Source of the DNA: Candidatus Kappaea frigidicola
GTDB taxonomy: Bacteria; Omnitrophota; Gorgyraeia; JAGLLT01
NCBI GenBank assembly: GCA_030765555.1
Contig: JAVCCI010000078.1
Span: 1 to 9,246, forward strand
Length of the DNA: 9,246 nt
Direction of reading: 5' to 3'
The first letter of the stretch is position 1; the number at the start of each line of letters is the position of its first letter. The translations under genes and the position numbers were made by a program. Below the pieces are notes generated by a model. That model did no database searches. It worked only from the letters and a program-made list of their open reading frames with translations, and was not told the DNA's origin. Below are positions 1 through 6,184 of this stretch, one piece after another.

Positions 1-431
1 CCAGTTAATTCACCATGAGCTCCAGCCAAAGGCTGCATTGTAAAAGCATTCATGCCCGTTATTTCACACAACTGCTTCTCGGTTTCATATAAAACTTCAA
101 GAGCTCCCTGAGCCAGGTAATCATCTTTTAAGAGTTGCGGCCAGAGAGGGTGTAAACCTATAAAGCTATCTGTAGCTGCAGCTTTCTCGGTAAATTTAGG
201 ATTATATTTCATAGTGCAGGAACCCAGAGGATAAAAATTAGTATCTATAGAAAAATTCATTTTTGATAGGTTAGTAAAGTGTCTCACCGCATCCAGCTCT
301 GAGACTTCCGGCAAAGAAGCACTTACTTTTCTGAGATATTTTGCACTTAAACTCTTAGCTGCAGGAATATCGCTTTTGGGTAGCTTTACTCCACATCTTT
401 CTGGAATACTTTTCTCAAATATTAACTGCAT
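1..431 (-). CDS. gcvPB: Glycine dehydrogenase (decarboxylating) subunit 2, N-terminal part
   Basis: This is the first 143 codons of the PLP-binding subunit of the two-subunit P protein of the glycine cleavage system. Together with GcvPA it decarboxylates glycine and transfers the aminomethyl group to lipoylated GcvH in the cytoplasm. The translation begins MQLIFEKSIPERCG and contains the family signature NFYPLGSCTMKYNPK near residues 65-79, followed by HPLWPQ and the ITGMNAF...QPLAGAHGE region. The PLP-binding lysine lies further downstream, outside the window. The ATG overlaps the last 10 bases of gcvPA (gtgctATGCAGTTAA), and a GAGGA site lies inside the gcvPA 3' end, so translational coupling is likely. 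The gene is cut by the left window edge; nothing suggests it is broken. Identity is near certain from the signature and the gene order. Confidence 0.96.
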   Translation of the reverse strand, partial: MQLIFEKSIPERCGVKLPKSDIPAAKSLSAKYLRKVSASLPEVSELDAVRHFTNLSKMNFSIDTNFYPLGSCTMKYNPKFTEKAAATDSFIGLHPLWPQLLKDDYLAQGALEVLYETEKQLCEITGMNAFTMQPLAGAHGELT

Positions 432-1759
432 AGCACTTCCTCTAACGCTTTTGCTAAATTTTCTATATCTGCTTTAGTTCTTTTTTCAGTAATAGATATT
501 AATAAATAATTATCCATATCTTTATAAAATCTGCCTAGGGGAACACCACAGGCAAAACCCTTTTTATACATACTGTTGACAACTTCATCAGCATTTTTAG
601 GCAGACATACTGTAAATTCATTAAAAGTAGGTGAACTTCTCTTGACTTCTACTCCTATAATTTTATCTAAAAGACTTTTTGCATACTCAGCCTTATCGTA
701 ATTAAGTTTGGCTAAATCAACCAGACCTTTTTTGCCCAAAAGACAAAGATAGATTAGAGCTCTTAGAGCACAAAGAGATTCATTAGAGCAAATATTAGAA
801 GTGGCTTTTTCTCGTCTAATATGCTGTTCTCTGGCCTGCAGAGTTAAAACAAAACCACGCTTTGCATCTTTATCAGTTGTTGCTCCCACAATTCGTCCCG
901 GCATTTTTCTGACTAACTTTTTACTGGTCGCTAAAAATCCCAGATATGGGCCCCCAAACGAAAGCGGAATACCAAGACTTTGACCTTCTCCAGTTACTAT
1001 ATCAGCACCCATTTCACCAGGCGTTTTTAACATGCCTAAAGAAACCGGATACACAGACATGATAGCCAAAACTCCTAAACTATGGGCTTTTTCAACAATA
1101 TCAGAATAATCATCTACTGCTCCAAAAAAATTAGGATTTTGAACGATAACTGCCGCTGTTTTATCATCTAAATATTTAAAGATTTCATCGCGGTTACTCT
1201 GGCCGTGGACAACTTCAGTTTCAATAAATTCAATATTTAAATTAGAAGTATAGGTATACATCATGGTCCTATAAATCATATTAATTCCACTATCCATAAT
1301 AATTTTATTTCTACCGGTAACTCTTAGGGCCATCATTGTAGCTTCAAAAAGGGCAGTGCCTCCATCATACATTGAAGCGTTAGCCGCTTCCATGTCGGTT
1401 ACTTGACAGATAACCGTCTGGTATTCATAAATAGCCTGTAACCACCCTTGAGAACACTCAGGCTGATAAGGCGTATAGGCAGTATAGAACTCCGGCCTTG
1501 AAGCTAAAGCATCAACAGCAGCTGGAATAAAGTGATCATAAAAACCAGCTCCAATGAAATTAACAAGTTGTGCTTGATTCTTAGCCGCCAGATTATTTAC
1601 ATGAGTCAAAACCTCAAATTCGGAAAGTCCCTCAGGCAAATTAAAAGATTTAGCCCGCAGCTCAGGCTTTATGTCTTTAAAAAGTTCTTCTTTAGACTTA
1701 AGACCAATGGCTTTAAGCATTTCTTGTTCTTGGTTTTTTGTGTGAGAAATATAGCTCAT
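422..1759 (-). CDS. gcvPA: Glycine dehydrogenase (decarboxylating) subunit 1
   Basis: This is the 445-residue alpha subunit of the split P protein, a fold-type I PLP enzyme half that works with GcvPB. Recognisable family motifs are NFIGAGFYDHFIP (67-79), TPYQPECSQGWLQAIYEYQT (96-115), the MYDGGTAL stretch (130-137), QNPNFFGAVDD (207-217), GEGQSLGIPLSFGGPYLGF (257-275) and the basic GRIVGAT...REQHIRREKATSN region (288-322). Length is normal for the family (about 440-450). The start MSYISHT aligns with the usual MRYIPHT-type N-terminus, although its Shine-Dalgarno is poor (aaaagat, AT-rich leader). It lies 33 bases after gcvH and overlaps gcvPB by 10 bases, so the two P subunits are probably made in equal amounts. 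All motifs look intact. Confidence 0.97.
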   Translation of the reverse strand: MSYISHTKNQEQEMLKAIGLKSKEELFKDIKPELRAKSFNLPEGLSEFEVLTHVNNLAAKNQAQLVNFIGAGFYDHFIPAAVDALASRPEFYTAYTPYQPECSQGWLQAIYEYQTVICQVTDMEAANASMYDGGTALFEATMMALRVTGRNKIIMDSGINMIYRTMMYTYTSNLNIEFIETEVVHGQSNRDEIFKYLDDKTAAVIVQNPNFFGAVDDYSDIVEKAHSLGVLAIMSVYPVSLGMLKTPGEMGADIVTGEGQSLGIPLSFGGPYLGFLATSKKLVRKMPGRIVGATTDKDAKRGFVLTLQAREQHIRREKATSNICSNESLCALRALIYLCLLGKKGLVDLAKLNYDKAEYAKSLLDKIIGVEVKRSSPTFNEFTVCLPKNADEVVNSMYKKGFACGVPLGRFYKDMDNYLLISITEKRTKADIENLAKALEEVLCS

Positions 1760-1792
1760 AATAATTTTATCTTTTTAGGGTTTTATAAATAA

Positions 1793-2179
1793 CTAATCTA
1801 GTGTTTTTAAGTATTCTTCGTAACTAACTGCATCCATCAGGCTTTCTTTTTTTGAAAGATCATCTAGTTCAACTATTGCTATCCAGCCCTCATTGTAAGG
1901 GTCTGAGTTAAGAACTTCGGGAGCCTCATTAAGAACCTCATTAACCTTAATGACTTTCCCTGATATGGGAGCATAAATATCAGAAGCAGCTTTTACTGAT
2001 TCAACTGTTGAGAAGGTTTCTTGCTGTTTTATATCTTTTCCAACAGCGGGTAGCTCCACAAAGGTAATATCACCTAAGGCGTGTTGAGCATAATCACTAA
2101 TACCAATAGTGGCCTGATTGCCCTCGATTTTAACCCATTCGTGATCTCTAGTATAAAGTAGATTTTTTTCAACAGTCAT
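1793..2179 (-). CDS. gcvH: Glycine cleavage system H protein
   Basis: This is the lipoyl carrier protein of the glycine cleavage system, 128 residues long and typical for the family. It shuttles the aminomethyl intermediate from P protein to T protein and is reoxidised by dihydrolipoamide dehydrogenase (not in this window). The lipoyl attachment motif ETFSTVESVKAASDIYAP is present, with the modified lysine at position 63. The N-terminal YTRDHEWVK and the C-terminal DPYNEGWIA are also canonical. The ATG is preceded by an AGAAGGA ribosome site. It sits 15 bases after gcvT and 33 before gcvPA in one minus-strand operon. Lipoate-dependent methylene transfer can be inferred because the lysine and its surrounding glutamate and serine are intact. 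Confidence 0.97.
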   Translation of the reverse strand: MTVEKNLLYTRDHEWVKIEGNQATIGISDYAQHALGDITFVELPAVGKDIKQQETFSTVESVKAASDIYAPISGKVIKVNEVLNEAPEVLNSDPYNEGWIAIVELDDLSKKESLMDAVSYEEYLKTLD

Positions 2180-2194
2180 TTTAAATTTCCTTCT

Positions 2195-3283
2195 TTATTT
2201 TTTTAAGGACCCATCTTTATAAAATGGTCTTTTAATAATCTCAGCTTCAAGCTGCACTTTAGAATCAGTTAACTTAATTTGTGTTCCCGCATCTTTATAT
2301 TCAGGCGTGATATACCCCATCCCGATACCATAGCCGAGACTGGGAGAAAAAGACCCACTAGTCACAGCACCTATTTCATTATTATCTTTTAATATCTTAT
2401 AACCGTTTCTGGGTGCCCGACGGCTATTTACCTTAAAACAAACCAGACGTTTTTTTAAGCCTTCTTGCTGACTTTTTAAAAGCATATCTTTTGCAATAAA
2501 ATCCTTCTCAAGATCAACAAACATCTTTAAGCCTGCTTCCAAAGGGCCAGTGTTATCGTCCAATTCATGGCCGTATAAAGGATAAGACATTTCCAGCCTT
2601 AAAGTGTCTCTGGCTCCTAAGCCAGCGGGCTTTACTCTTTCATCTGATAGTAATTTACCCCATAATTCTACCGCTTTATCAACTTCAACATAAATTTCAA
2701 AACCCAGTTCCCCAGTGTAACCTGTGCGGCTTATAATATTCTCTTGTCCTAAAAAATTATAACTAGAAAAAGTGTAATATTCTAAAGAACTAACATCTAC
2801 TGACAAAACATCCTGAATAATTTCTCGGGATAGGGGCCCTTGCAAGTCTATCTTGGCAATATTATCTGAAATATTCTCCAAGCTAATACTTTCAGGTAGG
2901 TGCTTTTTTAAGTTTTCTAAGTCTTTATTTGTAGTGGCCGCATTAACTACCATCATAAATTTATCAGCTTCTATTTTATATACTATAAGGTCATCAATCA
3001 CTCCGCCTGTTTCATTTAACATAAAGCCGTATTTACAACTTTTGAGCGGTATCTCTTCAACATTCATGGTAACTATCTTATTTAAAGCCTCAGCTGCTTT
3101 GGGGCCACTAATAATAAATTCACCCATATGGCAAATATCAAAGATACAGGCTGACTTTCTGGTCCAGTTATGTTCCTGAATAATACCACTGTAAGAAATA
3201 GGCATATCCCAACCCCCAAAAGGGCCAAATTTGGCCTCTAATTTTTTGTGTTCCTCAAAAAGAGGGGTCTTCTTAATATCCAC
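2195..3283 (-). CDS. gcvT: Aminomethyltransferase (glycine cleavage system T protein)
   Basis: This 362-residue T protein transfers the methylene group from H-protein-bound aminomethyl-lipoate to tetrahydrofolate, releasing ammonia. Family features are GWDMPISYSG near residues 24-33, FDICHMGE (48-55), GGVIDDLIVYK (93-103) with the conserved folate-site/catalytic aspartate pair at 97-98, SRTGYTGELGFE (185-196), GLGARDTLRLE (221-231) and YGHELDD (237-243). The C-terminal beta-barrel domain begins around residue 275. The start is GTG, with AAGGAG seven bases upstream, which supports this start. It is the first gene of the operon, about 48 bases after the predicted transcription start. GcvT-like paralogues such as YgfZ or dimethylglycine enzymes are excluded by the operon and the intact motifs. 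Confidence 0.97.
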   Translation of the reverse strand: MDIKKTPLFEEHKKLEAKFGPFGGWDMPISYSGIIQEHNWTRKSACIFDICHMGEFIISGPKAAEALNKIVTMNVEEIPLKSCKYGFMLNETGGVIDDLIVYKIEADKFMMVVNAATTNKDLENLKKHLPESISLENISDNIAKIDLQGPLSREIIQDVLSVDVSSLEYYTFSSYNFLGQENIISRTGYTGELGFEIYVEVDKAVELWGKLLSDERVKPAGLGARDTLRLEMSYPLYGHELDDNTGPLEAGLKMFVDLEKDFIAKDMLLKSQQEGLKKRLVCFKVNSRRAPRNGYKILKDNNEIGAVTSGSFSPSLGYGIGMGYITPEYKDAGTQIKLTDSKVQLEAEIIKRPFYKDGSLKK

Positions 3284-3337
3284 CTATACTCCTTATAGTC
3301 TTTATACACTTTTAGCAAGAATTTATAAAACATTTTT

Positions 3338-3366
3338 AATATAACAGCTATGGGCTTAAATTGCAA
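3338..3366 (-). promoter_or_regulatory. Predicted sigma70 promoter of the gcv operon
   Basis: On the minus strand, TTGCAA (3361-3366) and TATATT (3338-3343) are separated by exactly 17 bases, with a TGt extended -10 element just before the -10 box. Predicted transcription starts near 3331, giving a leader of about 48 bases to the gcvT GTG. The -35 box begins within a few bases of the T-tract of the preceding operon's terminator, so the junction is very compact. The leader is too short for a glycine riboswitch. Confidence 0.65.
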
Positions 3367-3369
3367 GCC

Positions 3370-3419
3370 AAAAACAACCCTGCTAAGCTAAAAATGTATC
3401 TTTTAACTTAAACAGGGTT
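3370..3419 (-). terminator. Rho-independent terminator of the pilin-like/nfeD/SPFH operon
   Basis: Read on the minus strand, AACCCTG (3419-3413) pairs with CAGGGTT (3382-3376). An inner 10-base-pair arm, 3410-3401 with 3393-3384, closes a 7-base loop, and GTTTTT follows (3375-3370). One inner position is a C/A mismatch on the plus strand but a U-G wobble in minus-strand RNA, which supports the minus orientation. It lies 36 bases after the SPFH gene stop. Confidence 0.85.
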
Positions 3420-3455
3420 ATTTATGTAATTAATGCTTATATTTATACGTTTTCT

Positions 3456-4343
3456 CTAGGCTTCCTTTTTAGGAGTGTCTTTCTTTTCTTTTAAAATTTC
3501 ACCTATAGCAGCTACACTTGAGAGAATGCCTGAAGCTTCGTAAGGTAAAAATACCTTTGTAGCTTTACCATCTGCAATTTTCTCCAAGGTTTCAAGGTAT
3601 TTAATTGCAATCAAATCAGTAGTTGGCTTTCCTCTGTGAATTGCCCCATAGACATTTTCTGTGGCTTCTGCTTTACCTTGAGCAATGGCGATTTGCTCAT
3701 ATTTATTAGCATCAGCTACTTTTACTATAGCTTCGGCCTTTCCTTCTGCTGTCAAAATGGCTGATCTTTTATGGCCTTCAGCTTCAAGAATAAGGGCACG
3801 CCTATCTCTTTCAGCCTTCATCTGCCTGTGCATAGCCTCAGTAACATCGGCAGGAGGTTCTATCCTCTGCAATTCAACCCTAGTAACCCTGACACCCCAT
3901 TTATCAGTCGCATCATCAAGTATTTCTCTGAGCTTGGTATTGATAAGCTCTCTTGAAGTAAGGGATTCATCTAAAGCCAGATCACCGATTAAGTTTCTTA
4001 GGTTGGTTTGAGCCAGCTTTGTGGCCGCGATATAAAAATTAGCCACGTTGTAGGTAACCTTTACCGGATCTGTAACCTCATAATAAACAACCGCATCAAC
4101 TTCAACAGCAACATTATCTTTAGTAATTACAGCCTGAGGCGGAATATCAACTACTTGCTCTCTCATATCAACCTTGATCATATTCTCAGCTACGGGCATA
4201 AGCACCGTAAGTCCACTACCGGCTGTTCTTTGGTATTTACCTAATCTTTCAATTAAACCTTTCTCCCATGGCCTAATAATTCTGATAGCCTTAGCACCCA
4301 TAACAAAAAGAAATACTGCAAATATTACAATTATTGCTCCCAT
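3456..4343 (-). CDS. SPFH (stomatin/slipin/QmcA-type) membrane protein
   Basis: This 295-residue band-7 protein is anchored by one N-terminal hydrophobic segment (residues 2-18). The SPFH domain follows (about 20-190) with the typical RPWEKGLIERLGKYQRTAGSG start, VVDIPPQAVITKDNVAVEVDAVVYYEVTDP core and the LTSRELIN and WGVRVTRVELQRI segments. An alanine/glutamate-rich coiled coil (about 175-235, RQMKAERDRRALILEAEG...) then leads to a C-terminal tail. Length and architecture match bacterial slipins and E. coli QmcA. Such proteins form large membrane-associated oligomers and are linked to membrane microdomains and quality control; a specific role here is unknown. The AGGAGG ribosome site overlaps the stop codon of the NfeD gene, 11 bases away, so the pair is probably coupled. 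HflK/HflC are less likely because no hfl partner is present. Confidence 0.93.
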   Translation of the reverse strand: MGAIIVIFAVFLFVMGAKAIRIIRPWEKGLIERLGKYQRTAGSGLTVLMPVAENMIKVDMREQVVDIPPQAVITKDNVAVEVDAVVYYEVTDPVKVTYNVANFYIAATKLAQTNLRNLIGDLALDESLTSRELINTKLREILDDATDKWGVRVTRVELQRIEPPADVTEAMHRQMKAERDRRALILEAEGHKRSAILTAEGKAEAIVKVADANKYEQIAIAQGKAEATENVYGAIHRGKPTTDLIAIKYLETLEKIADGKATKVFLPYEASGILSSVAAIGEILKEKKDTPKKEA

Positions 4344-4354
4344 TTTAAAACCTC

Positions 4355-4792
4355 CTATTCGACTTTTATTACTACCATGTGTGTTCCTTCAACCTTTATA
4401 ACTTGTACTTTTGAATTTTTGGGAATTATATTACCTTCAAGACTATCGGCCCGCCATTCATCTTCTTCAACCCTGATGCGGCCGGTATTTTTATCATTAT
4501 CAATCTCTTCTAAAACAACTCCTGTTTTATCAATAAACCTATCGGCGCCAATACCAGGAGGTTGTTTTTTGGTAAACCGATTCGCCAACCGCCTTGTGCC
4601 TGCCAAAAGAATGGCTGAAATAATTACAAAAGCCACTCCCTGCCAAACAATGCTCAGCTCAAAGAAAGCAATGATCCCGGCAATAATGGCTGCAATTCCA
4701 AACCAGATAAGAAAAAAACCGGCTGTAAATATCTCACCAATAATAAACACAACACCAATAATAACCCATACCCACCATAATTCAAATTCCAT
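4355..4792 (-). CDS. NfeD-like membrane protein (short form, OB-fold)
   Basis: This 145-residue short NfeD family protein has three hydrophobic segments at about 6-22, 24-44 and 47-65. A basic linker (TRRLANRFTKK) follows, then a soluble OB-fold domain of about 60 residues (85-145) with the family pattern GRIRVEEDEWRADS. It lacks the N-terminal serine-protease (ClpP-like) domain of long NfeD proteins, so it is expected to be a structural partner rather than a protease. Short NfeD proteins are typically encoded beside a stomatin/SPFH gene, as here, and the two are thought to act as a complex in the membrane (E. coli YbbK-QmcA is a known example). GAGGAGG lies 7 bases before the ATG. It matches YbbK in length. 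Confidence 0.92.
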   Translation of the reverse strand: MEFELWWVWVIIGVVFIIGEIFTAGFFLIWFGIAAIIAGIIAFFELSIVWQGVAFVIISAILLAGTRRLANRFTKKQPPGIGADRFIDKTGVVLEEIDNDKNTGRIRVEEDEWRADSLEGNIIPKNSKVQVIKVEGTHMVVIKVE

Positions 4793-4813
4793 TGATTGCT
4801 ACCTCCTCTATTT

Positions 4814-4897
4814 TTATTTTTTATGTTGCGTGAGTCCCTTAATTAAAACTGCCATACCGATAATGAACAGAATTGAAAATATAATAAAACCTTTCAA
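4814..4897 (-). CDS. Candidate 27-residue single-pass membrane peptide
   Basis: This short open frame lies between the second pilin-like gene and the NfeD gene. It starts with TTG, with AAAGGA about 10 bases upstream and an in-frame TAA four codons before the TTG. It encodes (M)KGFIIFSILFIIGMAVLIKG followed by LTQHKK. Residues 4-19 form one hydrophobic helix flanked by lysines, the pattern of a small membrane protein with a positively charged C-terminal tail. It ends 21 bases before the NfeD ATG, and the NfeD ribosome site lies in that gap. The 120-base interval between the flanking genes is otherwise unexplained. There is no recognised family, and the non-ATG start and short length leave chance a real possibility. 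If real, co-transcription with nfeD and the SPFH gene suggests a small partner of that complex. Confidence 0.4.
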   Translation of the reverse strand: MKGFIIFSILFIIGMAVLIKGLTQHKK

Positions 4898-4912
4898 AAC
4901 ATATTATTCCTT

Positions 4913-5410
4913 TCACTCGCCTGCATTAACTTCGTTGATTATGCCCTTCTCGGTAATAGTAATTACATGACAAATTCCATCACCATCACGATCACCCTTG
5001 GCAATAGCCTTAAAAGTATCTTTACCTGCGTTGATTACTTTATATTGATAATAAACTTTCCCTTTCATTTCAAAACCTAGGTTTTTCCAAGAATCATAAT
5101 GACGTCCCGTCTCCCAGGCCAAAGGTTTTTTACCTGGAATACTCTTAGGATTTGGCGGGCAATTTATATATCTCTTGTGATCACTATGGTAGGTCATTTC
5201 ACACAACAATAGCTGATGCATATTAGACTTAACATTGGTATAAATAGCAGTTCCATAAGCATCTCCTAGGCCGCCAACATATTTATCTATTATAGAATCA
5301 CATTTAGCCGGAAAAATAAAAACAAGACTAGCCAGCATAAAAAATATTAGGCCAACAACTATCTTTGATGGATTTGTGCATAATGTTTTTAAAGCTTTTA
5401 TATTATTCAT
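4913..5410 (-). CDS. Pilin-like secreted or membrane-anchored protein with calcium-type loop
   Basis: Unnamed 165-residue protein. One hydrophobic segment (about 17-34) acts as a signal or anchor. The rest resembles the globular part of type IV pilin/GspG-like proteins: a helix-like stretch, YINCP, then VYYQYKVINAGKDTFKAIAKGDRDGDGI and ITITEKGII. The DRDGDG loop (140-145) looks like the calcium loop of pseudopilins. There is no prepilin peptidase motif (G followed by FTLIE), so it is not an ordinary processed pilin. The frame can be opened at 5470 or 5416, but the ATG at 5410 is chosen because GAG lies 7 bases before it, it overlaps the TAA of the upstream gene (ATGAATAA), and the longer form adds an atypical N-terminus. 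Its C-terminal half is paralogous to the upstream gene product. Cysteine 37 is not in a proper lipobox (PAKC, lysine at -1). Confidence 0.75.
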   Translation of the reverse strand: MNNIKALKTLCTNPSKIVVGLIFFMLASLVFIFPAKCDSIIDKYVGGLGDAYGTAIYTNVKSNMHQLLLCEMTYHSDHKRYINCPPNPKSIPGKKPLAWETGRHYDSWKNLGFEMKGKVYYQYKVINAGKDTFKAIAKGDRDGDGICHVITITEKGIINEVNAGE

Positions 5411-6014
5411 ATTCATTCTCAACCGAAATACTCCCATCTTGGGTAATAGTGAATTTAGAATAAATTTCATCCTGATCTAAATCACCCACAGCAATAGCTG
5501 TAAATGATTTTTTTGTAGCGTTAATCACTTCATACTGATAATAAATGTCCCCCACAGGATTAAAATTAATATCTGTCCAGCCAGTCATATCCCTCTGCCA
5601 CTGATTACTAGCATCAGCTGGCATCTGGGGTGGATTTTTGGGGCAGTTAATATAAGTTCCATTATCTTTTTTGTAGGCTTCCTCTGCGCTATATATATTC
5701 TCTAAATTTACTCTCGCTTTAGCACTAATAGCTTCATATCGCCCTTTATTAAAAGCTGCTTTCATTTCAGGTAAAGAAACTAAAACCGCAATAACTACTA
5801 GAATAAGGACAAAGAAACGAATAGCTCCAATAATAATTCCAGCCATAGCTATCCCCTTGCCACTAAGCTTTCCGTTTGAGTTGGAAATTTTAATCATAGC
5901 CATAACTCCCAAAATGAGACCTGCTAGCCCCAAAAAAGGAATAAAAAATAAAAGTGAAACTATAATACTGGAAATGGCCAGGCCACAGGTAACCGGAGCT
6001 TTATTTTCTTGCAT
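5403..6014 (-). CDS. DUF4190 membrane domain fused to a pilin-like globular domain
   Basis: This 203-residue protein has two parts. Residues 8-80 match the DUF4190 pattern: two long hydrophobic stretches (about 10-40 and 53-80) around a KISNSNGKLSGKGIAMAG linker. From residue 81 on it looks like the soluble part of a type IV pilin/GspG protein, with an amphipathic helix (about 95-118, ending EEAYKKDNGTY), YINCPKNP, IYYQYEVINATKKSFTAIA and a GDLDQDEI loop (177-184). The acidic loop is weaker than the DRDGDG of the downstream paralogue. No prepilin cleavage motif is visible, so the pilin-like domain would be displayed outside by the DUF4190 anchor. The start has a GGGGGA ribosome site. It is the first gene of the apparent operon down to the SPFH gene, and 27 bases from the fusA terminator. 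The function is unknown. Confidence 0.8.
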   Translation of the reverse strand: MQENKAPVTCGLAISSIIVSLLFFIPFLGLAGLILGVMAMIKISNSNGKLSGKGIAMAGIIIGAIRFFVLILVVIAVLVSLPEMKAAFNKGRYEAISAKARVNLENIYSAEEAYKKDNGTYINCPKNPPQMPADASNQWQRDMTGWTDINFNPVGDIYYQYEVINATKKSFTAIAVGDLDQDEIYSKFTITQDGSISVENEYE

Positions 6015-6041
6015 GTCTTTTCCCCCTAAATATATGCCAAC

Positions 6042-6077
6042 AAAAAAACCCTCGCTTAAATGATTAAACGAGGGTTT
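6042..6077 (-). terminator. Rho-independent terminator of fusA
   Basis: On the minus strand, AAACCCTCG (6077-6069) pairs with CGAGGGTTT (6054-6046). An inner UUAA/UUAA arm closes a 4-base loop, and a run of T follows (seven A on the plus strand at 6042-6048, partly in the stem). The single C/A mismatch on the plus strand is a U-G wobble in minus-strand RNA, so the hairpin is continuous for fusA transcripts. It begins 107 bases after the fusA stop and ends 27 bases before the next start codon. Confidence 0.88.
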
Positions 6078-6184
6078 ATATTTTAATGTACTATTTGAGA
6101 TTCTACCCAGTCATAAATATATGAAGCATGTGCATATTTCATGTATATATGGTAGCAGAAGCTAAATAGCACGTCAATTAGAAT

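Noticed and set aside
3284..3337. Glycine riboswitch in the gcvT leader
   Set aside because: The leader is too short and shows none of the conserved riboswitch core motifs or paired helices.
3685..4244. Several plus-strand frames of 60-110 residues opposite the SPFH gene
   Set aside because: They are antisense shadows of a clearly conserved gene, with compositions that resemble no protein family.
4901..4909. ATG TTT TGA upstream of the candidate small peptide, possibly a leader or a TGA-recoded start
   Set aside because: It stops after two codons in a different frame from the hydrophobic peptide, and other genes here give no sign of TGA recoding.
4377..4970. Plus-strand open frame of 197 residues
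   Set aside because: It runs antisense through the NfeD gene and the following gap. The NfeD protein on the other strand has clear family features and a good ribosome site.
5299..5302. Possible lipoprotein site (PAKC) in the second pilin-like protein
   Set aside because: Lysine at the -1 position does not fit a lipobox, and the other residues do not match [LVI][ASTVI][GAS]C.
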